The position numbers were made by a program, and so were the translations under genes. From Pseudoalteromonas sp. S2755 (GTDB lineage: Bacteria; Pseudomonadota; Gammaproteobacteria; Enterobacterales; Alteromonadaceae), in the NCBI RefSeq assembly GCF_005886535.1, contig NZ_PNDS01000119.1, positions 1 to 37,175 on the forward strand: a stretch of DNA of 37,175 bases, given 5' to 3'. The notes beneath the pieces are model-generated. The model did not search any database and was not told where the DNA came from. It saw only the letters and a list, made by a program, of their open reading frames with translations. Of this stretch, positions 27,746 to 37,062 are shown piece by piece. The first letter of the stretch is position 1, and each line of letters opens with the position of its first letter.

Positions 27746-27875
27746 GTCTTAAAAATGATAGAATACGCGAATTGAGTGGTGAGCGCAGGCCATGCTGAAA
27801 GTAAAACTCACTCTTGTAAACTTGGCTTTCGGCCATCATGTAGCGCTTAAGTAGTAAGTTTTAAAGGATACCGTC

Positions 27876-28154
27876 GTGGTAAAACCAGTTAAAAATACTA
27901 AGTTTGATGAATACTTAGAATTTCCTTGCCCATTTACATTCAAGATTATGGGCCTTGCAAATGTCGATTTGACGGATCAGATCCTAGCTAAACTGCAGGT
28001 TATTGCACCGGGTGATTATGCACCAAAGGTTAAACCAAGCAGCAAAGGCACCTATGAAGCCGTATCTCTTGTCGTTACCGTAACCAGCAAAGAGCATATC
28101 GAGCAGATTTATACCGAGATCGGTGGCATCGAAGACGTCCGTTACATCCTGTAG
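27876..28154 (+). CDS. ybeD: YbeD family protein (DUF493)
   Basis: Small cytoplasmic ACT-like-fold protein of 92 residues, matching YbeD (87 residues in E. coli). It is recognised by [32 protein letters not shown] and the end GIEDVRYIL. It starts at GTG 27876 with AAAGGA (27863-27868) seven bases before. It stands directly upstream of lipB, as is usual in gammaproteobacteria; a link to lipoate metabolism has been proposed from context, not shown here. Confidence 0.93.
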   Translation: MVKPVKNTKFDEYLEFPCPFTFKIMGLANVDLTDQILAKLQVIAPGDYAPKVKPSSKGTYEAVSLVVTVTSKEHIEQIYTEIGGIEDVRYIL

Positions 28155-28173
28155 TTGGTAAGGACCCCTAATT

Positions 28174-28827
28174 ATGGAATCTCGTAAGTTAATTGTGCGC
28201 CAACTCGGCCTTTGTAGTTACGAGCCAATTTGGCACAAAATGCAATCTTTTACCGATGAGCGTGATGACACCACAGCGGATGAAATCTGGCTGGTGGAAC
28301 ACGAGCCTGTTTTTACACAAGGTCAAGCCGGTAAAGAAGAGCATGTCTTGGCGCCCGGTGATATTCCTGTCGTAAAAGTGGACCGCGGTGGTCAAGTTAC
28401 CTATCACGGTCCAGGGCAACAAATGCTTTATGTTCTGCTCAACTTACGGCGATTGAAAATAGGGGTACGTGAACTCGTCACTTGGCTAGAGGAAAGCATT
28501 ATCGACTCCCTAAAAGAATATGGGATAGAGGCTTATGCTAAAGCCGATGCACCGGGTGTATACGTCAACGATAGCAAGATAGCATCTCTTGGACTCAGAG
28601 TCCGCCGTGGCTGCTCGTTTCATGGTCTCGCACTCAACGTTAATATGGACCTTAACCCATTTTTACGAATAAACCCTTGTGGTTATGCGGGCATGAATAT
28701 GGTGCAAAGTAGCGAAATTAATGGACCTCAAACCGTCGCTGATGCGGGGGCTGGTCTGGTAAAACACATGCTAAAACGCATTAATGCTGAGCATGTCGAA
28801 TACACTGAAGGGTTTGAAAACGTATGA
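28174..28827 (+). CDS. lipB: Lipoyl(octanoyl) transferase
   Basis: Enzyme of 217 residues that moves the octanoyl group from acyl carrier protein to the lipoyl domains of 2-oxoacid dehydrogenases and GcvH. The catalytic pair falls at Lys135 ([15 protein letters not shown]) and Cys169 (NPCGYAGM), the same positions as in E. coli LipB. The substrate-binding [12 protein letters not shown] is intact. It follows ybeD after 19 bases and overlaps lipA by four (ATGA), so both lipoate steps are co-translated. Confidence 0.97.
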   Translation: MESRKLIVRQLGLCSYEPIWHKMQSFTDERDDTTADEIWLVEHEPVFTQGQAGKEEHVLAPGDIPVVKVDRGGQVTYHGPGQQMLYVLLNLRRLKIGVRELVTWLEESIIDSLKEYGIEAYAKADAPGVYVNDSKIASLGLRVRRGCSFHGLALNVNMDLNPFLRINPCGYAGMNMVQSSEINGPQTVADAGAGLVKHMLKRINAEHVEYTEGFENV

Positions 28828-29789
28828 GTAAACCAGTCAAAATGGAGCCAGGGGTAAAGCTCCGCGATGCAGAAAAAATGGCATTGATCCCAGTTAAAGT
28901 CATGCCAACAGAACGCGAAGAAATGCTGAGAAAGCCTGAGTGGTTAAAGATCCGTTTGCCAAAATCAAGTGAACGTATCGATGGCATTAAACAAGCAATG
29001 CGTAAGCACGGTTTACACTCTGTTTGTGAAGAAGCATCTTGCCCTAACCTGTCTGAGTGCTTTAATCACGGTACCGCAACCTTTATGATTTTAGGTGCAA
29101 TTTGTACTCGCCGCTGTCCATTCTGTGATGTGGCCCATGGTCGTCCACTAAAACCTGATGCACAAGAGCCGGAAAAGCTTGCGCTTACGATTAAAGACAT
29201 GAAGTTAAGCTACGTTGTTATTACCTCTGTTGACCGTGATGACTTGCGCGACGGTGGTGCACAACACTTTGCCGACTGTATTCGCGAGATCCGTAAGCAC
29301 AATCCAGGTATTACAATCGAAATTCTCGTACCTGATTTCCGTGGTCGTATGGATAGAGCGCTTGAAATCTTAAGCGAAACCCCACCGGATGTATTCAACC
29401 ATAACCTTGAAACAGCACCAAGACTTTACAAACTAGCGCGTCCGGGTGCCGATTATAAGTGGTCACTTGAATTACTACGCCGCTTTAAAGAAATGCACCC
29501 AGAAGTGAGAACTAAATCTGGCTTGATGGTTGGACTAGGCGAGGAAATCTCTGAAATTGAAGAAGTCTTAAGAGACTTGCGCGAGCATAACGTAGATATG
29601 CTTACCGTCGGCCAGTACCTACAACCTTCAAAGCACCACTTGCCAGTCAAACGCTACGTACCACCAGTTGAGTTTGATGGGCTAAAAGAATATGCTGACG
29701 AGATAGGCTTTAGCCACGCAGCTTGCGGACCATTTGTACGCTCTAGCTACCATGCAGATCAGCAAGCCGCGGGTAAAGAAGTAAAATAA
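28824..29789 (+). CDS. lipA: Lipoyl synthase
   Basis: Radical SAM enzyme of 321 residues that inserts two sulfurs into the octanoyl chain. The radical SAM cluster motif is CTRRCPFC (CxxxCxxC), and the auxiliary cluster that gives up its sulfurs is bound by [12 protein letters not shown] (C-x4-C-x5-C). The conserved Arg-Ser-Ser-Tyr end (VRSSYHAD) holding the auxiliary cluster is also present. Length is that of E. coli LipA (321). Its stop is followed by a terminator. Confidence 0.98.
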   Translation: MSKPVKMEPGVKLRDAEKMALIPVKVMPTEREEMLRKPEWLKIRLPKSSERIDGIKQAMRKHGLHSVCEEASCPNLSECFNHGTATFMILGAICTRRCPFCDVAHGRPLKPDAQEPEKLALTIKDMKLSYVVITSVDRDDLRDGGAQHFADCIREIRKHNPGITIEILVPDFRGRMDRALEILSETPPDVFNHNLETAPRLYKLARPGADYKWSLELLRRFKEMHPEVRTKSGLMVGLGEEISEIEEVLRDLREHNVDMLTVGQYLQPSKHHLPVKRYVPPVEFDGLKEYADEIGFSHAACGPFVRSSYHADQQAAGKEVK

Positions 29790-29815
29790 ACAGTGCAACT
29801 ATATTCACTGTTTTG

Positions 29816-29842
29816 AAAGCCGTATTCCTATACGGCTTTTTT
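29816..29842 (+). terminator. Rho-independent terminator after lipA
   Basis: AAAGCCGTAT (29816-29825) and ATACGGCTTT (29830-29839) pair over ten bases around TCCT, with a T-run to 29842. Confidence 0.9.
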
Positions 29843-29947
29843 GTATCCGTAATTCCCCGTCTAACAGCCATTAACAGCAAAACGGTTTCATTTCCTCACT
29901 ATTCGTTATATCTTGCCTCACCAGATAATAATAATCAGGGGCAAAAC

Positions 29948-31150
29948 GTGCTAAAGAATAAAACTTTGGGCAGCATGCTGATTGTAGCAGGTACTACAAT
30001 TGGCGCAGGTATGCTCGCCCTCCCTATTGCATCAGCAGGACTTGGCTTTTCTACCGCTATCGCATTATTAGCAATCACATGGTTGCTAATGACCTATACT
30101 GCATTGCTTATGCTGGAAGTACATCAATACGCAGATCAAGACGCAACATTAAATACACTAGCAAAAAACTTACTTGGTAAAACGGGGCAGTATGTCGCTA
30201 ACTTTTCAATGGTCTTTTTGTTTTATGCATTATGTGCCGCTTATATCGCAGGTGGTGGCGCCCAGCTTCAAACCAAGCTTGTTGGTATGATGGGCGATGG
30301 AATAACCCCTCAACTGGGCTCTGTACTGCTTGCTGTTATCATAGCGACCATAGTGACATTAGGCACAAGTACCGTCGATAAGCTCAATCAGTTATTATTT
30401 ACCATTAAAGTTATTGTGCTCGCGAGTTTGTTCTTTATTTTAACACCTTATGTTCACGGCCAGCACCTCATCGATATGCCGGTAGAACAAGGCCTGGTAA
30501 TTGCAGCGATTCCGGTAGTTTTTACTTCCTTTGGTTTTCATGGCTCAATCCCATCAATCGTTAAGTATGTGGGCGTAGATATCCGACAATTACGTAAAGT
30601 AATGATGCTTGGTGCTTCCCTCCCGCTTATCATCTATGTATTTTGGCAATTACTGAGCCAAGGTGTTATGGGTCAAGAGAGCCTAATGGCAAGTGAGGGA
30701 CTACCAGGTTTTGTAACTAGCATTTCCTCTATCGCACACAACGACAACGTGCAATTATTTGTGACTATATTTGCAGATCTTGCTCTCGCGACTTCGTTCT
30801 TGGGTGTAAGCCTTGGTTTATTCGACTTTTTTGCAGATGCCTTTAAAAAGCAAGATACCAAGAAAGACCGTGTAAAAACGGCGTTCATTACCTTTTTACC
30901 ACCCCTTGGCTTTGCCCTCTTTTATCCAAAGGGCTTTATTATGGCATTGGGATACGCAGCGATTGCACTCGTGGTGTTAGCGGTATTTCTACCGGTCGCT
31001 ATGGTATGGAAACAGAGAAAAGCCAGAGGCAATGATGGATATCAGGTTAAAGGTGGTACGCTTGGGCTAGGGCTTGCAGCCGCTTTCGGTGTAATGATCA
31101 TTGCTTCCCAGCTGATGCAAATGGCTGGCCTTATTCCTAGTTTAGGGTAA
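29948..31150 (+). CDS. tyrP: Aromatic amino acid permease (TyrP/Mtr/TnaB family)
   Basis: Inner-membrane proton symporter of 400 residues with about 11 membrane segments. It is close to E. coli TyrP in the blocks LIVAGTTIGAGMLALPIASA, AIPVVFTSFGFHGSIPSIV, FADLALATSFLGVSLGLFD and LPPLGFALFYPKGFIMALGY. Tyrosine is the likely substrate, though tryptophan cannot be excluded. I chose GTG 29948, which has AGGGG seven bases upstream and gives a protein starting (M)LKNKTLGSMLIVAG, as in TyrP. A reading from ATG 29813 would start within the lipA terminator and add 45 residues that no family member has. Confidence 0.88.
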   Translation: MLKNKTLGSMLIVAGTTIGAGMLALPIASAGLGFSTAIALLAITWLLMTYTALLMLEVHQYADQDATLNTLAKNLLGKTGQYVANFSMVFLFYALCAAYIAGGGAQLQTKLVGMMGDGITPQLGSVLLAVIIATIVTLGTSTVDKLNQLLFTIKVIVLASLFFILTPYVHGQHLIDMPVEQGLVIAAIPVVFTSFGFHGSIPSIVKYVGVDIRQLRKVMMLGASLPLIIYVFWQLLSQGVMGQESLMASEGLPGFVTSISSIAHNDNVQLFVTIFADLALATSFLGVSLGLFDFFADAFKKQDTKKDRVKTAFITFLPPLGFALFYPKGFIMALGYAAIALVVLAVFLPVAMVWKQRKARGNDGYQVKGGTLGLGLAAAFGVMIIASQLMQMAGLIPSLG

Positions 31151-31163
31151 ACAAATCATGTAA

Positions 31164-31187
31164 AAGTAGGCTATCAACTGCCTACTT
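31164..31187. terminator. Bidirectional terminator hairpin between converging genes
   Basis: AAGTAGGC (31164-31171) and GCCTACTT (31180-31187) pair perfectly with an eight-base loop. On the minus strand TTTT follows the stem. It overlaps the last codons of the minus-strand membrane protein gene. Confidence 0.6.
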
Positions 31188-31686
31188 CAACACTCTCTAG
31201 TGAATCAGCTTGTAATCGTTTATGTTTCAGTTGAAAATAAGCTACTACTGGCACAAACGCCAAACACAAAGTGGCAAAGTTAACAATTGGAATAATTGTG
31301 ACATAGAGGTATGACGAATAACTAAGTTCCATTAAGTGCCTGTCGACTAAGCGGAACATTTGTAAGAGCGGTGCAGGAATAATAATAAGTTGAGCGATCA
31401 CACTCTGCCACATATAGACCTTGTCTTTTACAGCCCAAACAGCAATTATTGCCATAAAAATAATGTCGTTAAATGCCCAAAATATATAGCGATAAACTAA
31501 ACCACTGTCTATCGCTCTTATAAAATCACCAGTAAAAGAGCCAATAATGTAAAACAAAGCAATCAAAATCGCATAACGAGCAGCTTTTATATCTCTTAGA
31601 ACCAAACAGGCAACCACTGCAATCAACGAAAGTGGAATACTGTATTGGATATAAAAAAGCCTAACCGACTCCCAAGCCTCTAACAT
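31174..31686 (-). CDS. Small multi-pass membrane protein, unknown
   Basis: Unrecognised protein of 170 residues with about five membrane segments (roughly 14-30, 37-52, 66-87, 93-108, 125-152). Polar residues stand in or next to helices (FTGDFIRAID, WAFNDIIFMAI), and the C-terminal tail is acidic (LESVEVGS). ATG 31686 has AAGAG in front. Sixty-two bases upstream on the same strand ends a 29-codon peptide gene with its own promoter, so the two probably form an operon. Nothing in it shows a function; a transporter, immunity or sensor role are equally open. Confidence 0.65.
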   Translation of the reverse strand: MLEAWESVRLFYIQYSIPLSLIAVVACLVLRDIKAARYAILIALFYIIGSFTGDFIRAIDSGLVYRYIFWAFNDIIFMAIIAVWAVKDKVYMWQSVIAQLIIIPAPLLQMFRLVDRHLMELSYSSYLYVTIIPIVNFATLCLAFVPVVAYFQLKHKRLQADSLESVEVGS

Positions 31687-31748
31687 ATTTACTCTTCTAA
31701 CTATTAGTTATGATGATTTTTAATGGGTCAAGTGATTATTATAATCAG

Positions 31749-31838
31749 TTAAGACGGCTTTTTTTCTGCCTCTTCATCACCACCCTCACCATTACCGCCC
31801 GGTAGTCTAAAATTTTGAGGTTTTTTTATTGAAATCAT
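31749..31838 (-). CDS. 29-residue peptide gene
   Basis: A short frame with an AAAGGAG ribosome binding site nine bases before ATG 31838 and a promoter just upstream. The peptide begins MISIKKPQNFRLPGG, then NGEGGDEEAEKKPS: a basic N-terminal half, a Gly-Gly-rich middle and an acidic, lysine-ended tail. No signal peptide. The stop at 31749-31751 is followed by an AT palindrome (31733-31747) and then the membrane protein gene. The layout resembles a peptide precursor with an N-terminal leader and a GG region, but no modification enzyme or peptidase-transporter gene is beside it. It may equally be a small regulatory or membrane-protein-associated peptide. Confidence 0.6.
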   Translation of the reverse strand: MISIKKPQNFRLPGGNGEGGDEEAEKKPS

Positions 31839-31869
31839 TCTATTTCTCCTTTAAGTAGAACCGTCGGAA

Positions 31870-31898
31870 ACAATAGCGAATTCCCGGTAATTTGGCAA
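31870..31898 (-). promoter_or_regulatory. Promoter of the peptide/membrane-protein unit
   Basis: On the minus strand TTGCCA (31898-31893) and TATTGT (31875-31870) are 17 bases apart. A transcript would start about 25 bases before the peptide gene's ATG. Confidence 0.55.
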
Positions 31899-31908
31899 CA
31901 AACTGTAA

Positions 31909-32838
31909 TTAATTTTGCCTCACTTCAATAGGGTCCGACTCTTTCGCTTTACCCTGTAAGATAGAGATTTCAACGCGCCTATTGCGTCGTCTATCAGCAT
32001 TGCTCTCATTGGGAACGAGCGGTCTAGTATCTGCGTGTCCAACTACGACCATTCTGTTCTTATCAAAACCACGAACTCGCTCCATCACCGTTGCGACAGC
32101 CACTGCCCGAGTTGCCGATAAGTCCCAGTTATTTGAGTATAGCTCGTTCGTCACTCTAAAATCGTCGGTGTGACCCGACACTGTGATTTCGCCAGGAACA
32201 TCTTTCAATAACTCTGCAATTTCTTCAACCACAGGCTCAAATTTAGGCTGTAAAAATGCACTACCCGCAGGAAAAGAGCCATTCTCCTGAATACGTATAA
32301 TGATTTGCTGCCCTAGAGACTCAAGCTCAATCGCACCATCCATTATTTGCTTCTCTAGCTGCTGCGCAATCTTTTTCACAAGCTCATTAACTTGTTCTTG
32401 ATCTGCAGATGCAATTGCTTGCGTTGACGCCATTTCCTGCGCAGTACTGGCTGACTCACCACCACGCTTGTTGCCACGCTGTTCTTGCCGACCACCCGCA
32501 GAAGATTCATCACCGGCCTGAAACTCGAGCATCTGCTGCGTCATCTCTACCGTTTGCTGTTGAATAGTTTCAATCGGTGTCGGCTCTGGCTTTCCTGGAG
32601 TAAACTCCATCGCGATAACGCTGGTACCTTTTGGGATATCCTTTACTTCAATTTTATTTTGTACGCCAAAAGCAAACTTCATCGAACCGGCGATTTGCTT
32701 AAACTTCAGCACATCCATTTCAGAAAAAGCTAACAGTAGTACGAAGAAGCACATTAACAATGACATCAGATCGGCAAAGGTTCCCATCCAAGCCGGAAGA
32801 CCTGGAGGGGGACATTTACATTCCTTCTCATCTGACAT
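31909..32838 (-). CDS. pomB: Sodium-driven flagellar stator protein PomB
   Basis: Stator subunit of 309 residues. One membrane segment (about 16-37) carries the ion-binding Asp23 in FADLMSLLMCFFVLLL, the position of Asp24 in Vibrio PomB. A Gln/Glu-rich linker follows (about 85-165), then an OmpA-like peptidoglycan-binding domain with ITVSGHTDDFRV, NWDLSATRAVAV and NADRRRNRRVEIS. The gene starts two bases after pomA ends, so both subunits are made together. Sodium coupling is judged from family type, not measured. Confidence 0.92.
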   Translation of the reverse strand: MSDEKECKCPPPGLPAWMGTFADLMSLLMCFFVLLLAFSEMDVLKFKQIAGSMKFAFGVQNKIEVKDIPKGTSVIAMEFTPGKPEPTPIETIQQQTVEMTQQMLEFQAGDESSAGGRQEQRGNKRGGESASTAQEMASTQAIASADQEQVNELVKKIAQQLEKQIMDGAIELESLGQQIIIRIQENGSFPAGSAFLQPKFEPVVEEIAELLKDVPGEITVSGHTDDFRVTNELYSNNWDLSATRAVAVATVMERVRGFDKNRMVVVGHADTRPLVPNESNADRRRNRRVEISILQGKAKESDPIEVRQN

Positions 32839-32840
32839 GA

Positions 32841-33608
32841 TTATTCCTCAGCCTCAGCACCACGTTTAGACTCAGGCAAATAATTTTTCAATATACCTTC
32901 AATGACCTTCGGGTTTTGGCCGTCTTGTATACCTAATATAGCATCTAAGATAAGTCGCTGATTTCGCTCCTCTTCATCTTTACGGAGTTCAAGTTTTACC
33001 TGAATAGGGATCGCAACCACGTTAGCTAAAAACGCACCATACAAAGTTGTTAAAAGCGCAACAGCCATGGCTGGTCCAATTGCTTTAGGGTCATCCATAT
33101 TAGACAACATCGCCACTAGGCCTATGAGAGTTCCGATCATGCCCATTGCAGGCGCAATATCAGCAAGGGATTTAAATAAACCCGCGCCCAGTTCGTGTCT
33201 TGAAGACGTCAGGGAAATATCTTTTTGCAGTGTGGCACGTACAACATCAGCGTCATGGCCATCAACTAGCATATCGACGCCTTTACGCATAAACTGGTTG
33301 GGGATTTCAGCTTCTTCTAACGCTAAAAAACCACCTTTACGCGCAGAATCAGCAAGTTCAACGGCTTTTTCAATTAGCTCTTCAGGGGTTTCAATCTTAA
33401 ACATGAAGGCCTTCCCGGCCACTTTGCCAATACCGAAAAACTGCCCAAGCGTAAAATTGGACAACACGATAAAAATTGAACCACCAAATACGATAACGAC
33501 GGAAGGCGTGTTATAGAACATAGCGATCTGGCCATCACTACTTAGTACCATTGACATTACAATCAAACCTATGGCACCCAGGATCCCTATTACCGTTGCT
33601 AAATCCAC
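32841..33608 (-). CDS. pomA: Sodium-driven flagellar stator protein PomA
   Basis: Four-helix stator subunit of 255 residues, typical for PomA (shorter than proton-type MotA of about 295). Helices lie at about 5-20, 33-52, 150-170 and 185-203, with the charged cytoplasmic loop between helices 2 and 3 (about 75-140) that contacts the FliG ring. ALFKSLADIAPAMGMIGTLI-type residues and LLTTLYGAFLANVVAIP belong to helices 3 and 4. The start is GTG 33608, four bases after GGAGG; an ATG at 33610 is out of frame. A TATAAT lies upstream on the minus strand (33699-33694), without a clear -35. Confidence 0.93.
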   Translation of the reverse strand: MDLATVIGILGAIGLIVMSMVLSSDGQIAMFYNTPSVVIVFGGSIFIVLSNFTLGQFFGIGKVAGKAFMFKIETPEELIEKAVELADSARKGGFLALEEAEIPNQFMRKGVDMLVDGHDADVVRATLQKDISLTSSRHELGAGLFKSLADIAPAMGMIGTLIGLVAMLSNMDDPKAIGPAMAVALLTTLYGAFLANVVAIPIQVKLELRKDEEERNQRLILDAILGIQDGQNPKVIEGILKNYLPESKRGAEAEE

Positions 33609-33779
33609 ATGTCCTCCGAGGGAAGTTATTTGTGATAAATCACGCAGTTATTATTGTTTGAGTTATCGGCAAGTTTCTCTACAACTTAACACTATTATAT
33701 TAAAAAGTGTTTAAAATGCGAGTTTATAGCAGATCTTGTAATGCCGATACTCCGTCAGATCAAAAAGTCTCTGGTTTTT

Positions 33780-33808
33780 TTGACCTTGACGCCCAATCCC
33801 CCTAAAAT
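33780..33808 (+). promoter_or_regulatory. Promoter of xseB-ispA
   Basis: TTGACC (33780-33785) and TAAAAT (33803-33808) are 17 bases apart and 34 bases upstream of xseB. Both elements match five of six consensus bases. Confidence 0.65.
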
Positions 33809-33842
33809 TGCCACACTTTTACTTTACGGGTCAGTGTGACAT

Positions 33843-34082
33843 ATGGCAGTAAAAAAACCTGATAACTTGAGCTTTGAAGAGGCCATGCAAGAGTTGGAAC
33901 AAATCGTTGCAGACATGGAAAACGGTAGCTTACCTCTGGATCAAGCACTTAAACAATTTGAGCGTGGGATAAAACTCGCAAAAGCTTCAAACCAAAAACT
34001 TCAGCAAGCTGAGCAGCAGGTCGCTATTTTAATGGGCGAAGGTGAGCAAGCGCAATTACAGCCATTTGAAAACGAAGCCTAA
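33843..34082 (+). CDS. xseB: Exodeoxyribonuclease VII small subunit
   Basis: Small helical subunit (79 residues) of exonuclease VII, which degrades single-stranded DNA with XseA. The family signature LSFEEAMQELEQIVADMENG and LPLDQALKQFERGIKLA is clear. ATG 33843 has no strong ribosome binding site. The stop overlaps the ispA start, the usual xseB-ispA-dxs order. Confidence 0.96.
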   Translation: MAVKKPDNLSFEEAMQELEQIVADMENGSLPLDQALKQFERGIKLAKASNQKLQQAEQQVAILMGEGEQAQLQPFENEA

Positions 34083-34981
34083 TGTCAGCAAAATTACAAG
34101 AAAAACTCCTGTCTGCTAAGACTCGTGTAGAAACCACCGTTTTACACTATTTTGATAATGTGCTTGATACTGAAGAAAATATCAAAGCCGCAACGCGCTA
34201 CAGTATAGAAAATGGTGGTAAACGCTTGCGACCATTCTTGGTGTATTGCACTGGTGAATTATTTGGTGCGGCCCCAGAAGACTTAGACAAGGCCGCTGCT
34301 GCAATAGAGTGTGTTCATAGCTATTCGTTGGTGCATGATGATTTACCCGCGATGGATGATGATGAACTTAGGCGCGGCCGTCCAACTTGCCATATTCAAT
34401 TCGATGAAGCGACAGCTATCTTAGCTGGTGATGCCTTACAAACTCTGGCTTTTGAGCTGTTAAGTGAACACCAATTCGCAGTAAATCATCATGCACAAAT
34501 AAAAATGATCTCCGCGCTAGCCAAAGCATCAGGTCTACAAGGCATGGTTGGTGGCCAAGCACTTGATATAGCTGCTACTGATCGCTCAATTACCATAGAT
34601 GAACTTGAACGTATTCATAAGCTAAAAACAGGTGCACTGCTAAGCTGTGCTGTGGAACTTGGGATCTTATGCGGCAACCCAGAGCAGGTTACCGAACAAG
34701 CATGTAATGCAATACGCATTTATGGTCGTGCAATAGGCCTTGCATTTCAAGTCAGAGATGACATCCTAGATGTTGAGGGTGACACATCAGTGCTTGGCAA
34801 ACCACAAGGTTCTGATTTGGAACACAACAAGTCAACCTATCCAGCACTTCTTGGTCTCGAACAAGCAAAAGAGAAAGCTGAACAATTAATTGATGAAGCT
34901 CTGGATGCACTCAAAGTTATCGACGGCAACACGGAAATACTTGCAGATTTAGCAAAATACATCATAGATCGAGAATATTAA
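34082..34981 (+). CDS. ispA: Farnesyl diphosphate synthase / geranyltranstransferase
   Basis: Prenyltransferase of 299 residues making farnesyl diphosphate from isopentenyl and dimethylallyl diphosphate; the product feeds ubiquinone, undecaprenol and heme O pathways. The first aspartate-rich motif is DDLPAMDDD (86-94) with RRGRPTCH just after it; the second is DDILD (226-230). GGKRLRPFL near the N-terminus binds diphosphate. Starts within the xseB stop codon. Confidence 0.97.
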   Translation: MSAKLQEKLLSAKTRVETTVLHYFDNVLDTEENIKAATRYSIENGGKRLRPFLVYCTGELFGAAPEDLDKAAAAIECVHSYSLVHDDLPAMDDDELRRGRPTCHIQFDEATAILAGDALQTLAFELLSEHQFAVNHHAQIKMISALAKASGLQGMVGGQALDIAATDRSITIDELERIHKLKTGALLSCAVELGILCGNPEQVTEQACNAIRIYGRAIGLAFQVRDDILDVEGDTSVLGKPQGSDLEHNKSTYPALLGLEQAKEKAEQLIDEALDALKVIDGNTEILADLAKYIIDREY

Positions 34982-35031
34982 GCTGGCGTATAAAATAACT
35001 ACGTCAAGCTAAGAAAATATTCACAAGTACT

Positions 35032-35059
35032 TTGTAAATACTGGCTAACATAATATTAT
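35032..35059 (+). promoter_or_regulatory. Candidate promoter of dxs
   Basis: TTGTAA (35032-35037) and TATTAT (35054-35059) are 16 bases apart in the 166-base gap between ispA and dxs, about 90 bases before the dxs start. The gap itself is wider than in the usual tight ispA-dxs order, which favours a separate promoter. Confidence 0.4.
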
Positions 35060-35147
35060 GACCAGTTGGTGACGAATTTTAATAATTATGAAGTGAGCTA
35101 CGCGAGTAAGTACTCAGCAAAGACTCACTAGGACTCTGATAAATACC

Positions 35148-37019
35148 ATGAAACTTGATAGTAGCAAGTATCCTTTACTCGCGTTAATTGACGACCCAAG
35201 TCAACTTCGTCAATTACCCCAGCATAAATTATCTGTGTTAAGTGATGAATTACGAGAGTATTTGCTAAACTCAGTCTCTCAAAGCAGCGGTCACTTAGCG
35301 TCGGGTCTTGGCACGGTCGAACTGACCGTTGCATTGCATTACGTCTACAACACGCCTCAGGATAGATTAGTGTGGGACGTAGGTCATCAGGCTTATCCTC
35401 ATAAGATCTTAACCGGCCGTCGTGACCAGATGCATACTATTCGCCAGAAAGATGGGCTACACCCTTTCCCATATCGAGAGGAAAGTGAATACGATACCTT
35501 TAGTGTCGGTCACTCAAGTACCTCGATTTCTGCAGCGCTCGCAATGGCTATTGCCGCTGAAAGAGAGGCAATAGGCCGAAAAACTGTTGCGATTATTGGT
35601 GATGGCGCAATGACTGCTGGTATGGCGTTTGAAGCCATGAACCACGCGGGGGATGTTAATCCGGACATGCTCGTGATCTTGAACGACAACGAAATGTCTA
35701 TCTCGGAAAACGTTGGCGCACTTACAAACCATTTCGCTAAGATCCTCTCTGGTAGCTTCTATACCAATATTCGTGAAGGCAGTAAAAAGCTGTTAGCTGG
35801 TGTACCGCCAGTCAAAGAGCTTGCTGGCAGAATGGAAGAACATTTAAAAGGGATGATAATCCCAGGCACTTTCTTTGAAGAGCTTGGCTTTAACTATATT
35901 GGCCCAATCGATGGACATGATGTTGGCACCCTAGTTGATACGCTGCGTAACATGCGTAACCTTAAGGGACCACAGTTATTACATGTTAAAACGCAAAAAG
36001 GGAAAGGCTACAAGCCTGCAGAGGCGGATCCTATTGGCTACCATGGCGTACCAAAGTTTGATCCAACCGTGCATAGCTTACCCAAATCAAAACCCAGCGC
36101 ACCGACCTTTTCAAAAGTGTTTGGTGACTGGCTCTGCGATATGGCCGCACAAGATAATAAGCTGATGGCTATTACACCCGCGATGCGTGAAGGCTCTGGC
36201 ATGGTGCGCTTTTCTAAAGAGTACCCAGCTCAGTATTTCGATGTCGCTATTGCTGAGCAGCATGCTGTTACGCTTGGTGCAGGCTTTGCCTGCGAAGGCT
36301 TGAATCCTGTTGTTGCTATTTATTCAAGCTTTTTACAACGTGCTTATGACCAATTAATTCATGATGTTGCACTGCAAAATCTGCCTGTACTTTTTGCTAT
36401 TGACCGCGCAGGTGTCGTTGGTGCGGATGGTGAAACACACCAAGGGGCTTATGATTTAAGCTTTTTACGCTGTATTCCTAATATGGTGATCATGGCACCA
36501 AGTGACCTCAATGAATGTCGCCAAATGCTCTATACTGGCCACCGCCTAAATAGGCCAGCTGCGGTAAGATACCCTAGGGGCAGTGCGGGAAGCGCAGAGA
36601 TTATTACAGAAATGACCGAACTGGAAATTGGTAAGGGCAAGGTAGTAAGAGAAGGCGAAAAGCTGGCTATTTTAAGCTTTGGTACATTGCTTGAAAGCGC
36701 TCAAACCATTGCCGAAGAACTAAATGCCACACTAGTTGATATGCGCTTTGTAAAACCTTTAGACACCGCACTTATCGAAGAATTAGCGGTAACTCACGAG
36801 CGCTTTGTAACACTTGAAGACAATGCGATTGCTGGTGGTGCAGGCTCTGCGGTGAGCGAATATCTATTAGCCCAAGGCCATCTAAAGCCAATCAAGCTAC
36901 TCGGCCTACCTGATGAGTTTATTAAGCATGGTTCTCAAACTGAGATCCACGCCGAACTAGGTTTAAGCAGCGAAGGAATAAGTCAGCAAATTAAGGCTTG
37001 GCTAAATCCACAGTCTTGA
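35148..37019 (+). CDS. dxs: 1-deoxy-D-xylulose-5-phosphate synthase
   Basis: Thiamine-diphosphate enzyme of 623 residues joining pyruvate and glyceraldehyde 3-phosphate, the first and rate-setting step of the MEP isoprenoid pathway. The N-terminal part has [17 protein letters not shown] (76-92) and the TPP-Mg motif [19 protein letters not shown] with GDG at 151-153, ending in NDNEMSIS. The central transketolase domain includes [18 protein letters not shown] and [19 protein letters not shown], and the C-terminal domain is complete. Downstream of ispA in the same direction. Confidence 0.98.
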   Translation: MKLDSSKYPLLALIDDPSQLRQLPQHKLSVLSDELREYLLNSVSQSSGHLASGLGTVELTVALHYVYNTPQDRLVWDVGHQAYPHKILTGRRDQMHTIRQKDGLHPFPYREESEYDTFSVGHSSTSISAALAMAIAAEREAIGRKTVAIIGDGAMTAGMAFEAMNHAGDVNPDMLVILNDNEMSISENVGALTNHFAKILSGSFYTNIREGSKKLLAGVPPVKELAGRMEEHLKGMIIPGTFFEELGFNYIGPIDGHDVGTLVDTLRNMRNLKGPQLLHVKTQKGKGYKPAEADPIGYHGVPKFDPTVHSLPKSKPSAPTFSKVFGDWLCDMAAQDNKLMAITPAMREGSGMVRFSKEYPAQYFDVAIAEQHAVTLGAGFACEGLNPVVAIYSSFLQRAYDQLIHDVALQNLPVLFAIDRAGVVGADGETHQGAYDLSFLRCIPNMVIMAPSDLNECRQMLYTGHRLNRPAAVRYPRGSAGSAEIITEMTELEIGKGKVVREGEKLAILSFGTLLESAQTIAEELNATLVDMRFVKPLDTALIEELAVTHERFVTLEDNAIAGGAGSAVSEYLLAQGHLKPIKLLGLPDEFIKHGSQTEIHAELGLSSEGISQQIKAWLNPQS

Positions 37020-37034
37020 CTCTAAGCTGTTCTA

Positions 37035-37062
37035 AAAAAGGCTTCCACGTGGAAGCCTTTTT
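37035..37062 (+). terminator. Palindromic terminator after dxs
   Basis: A perfect 28-base palindrome, AAAAAGGCTTCCAC (37035-37048) and its complement (37049-37062), with five T at the end. It can act on both strands. The remaining 113 bases to the window edge carry no gene I can identify. Confidence 0.85.

Noticed and set aside
29813..29947. Upstream start for the TyrP-type permease
   Set aside because: The extension begins inside the lipA terminator and has no counterpart in the family; GTG 29948 has a proper ribosome binding site.
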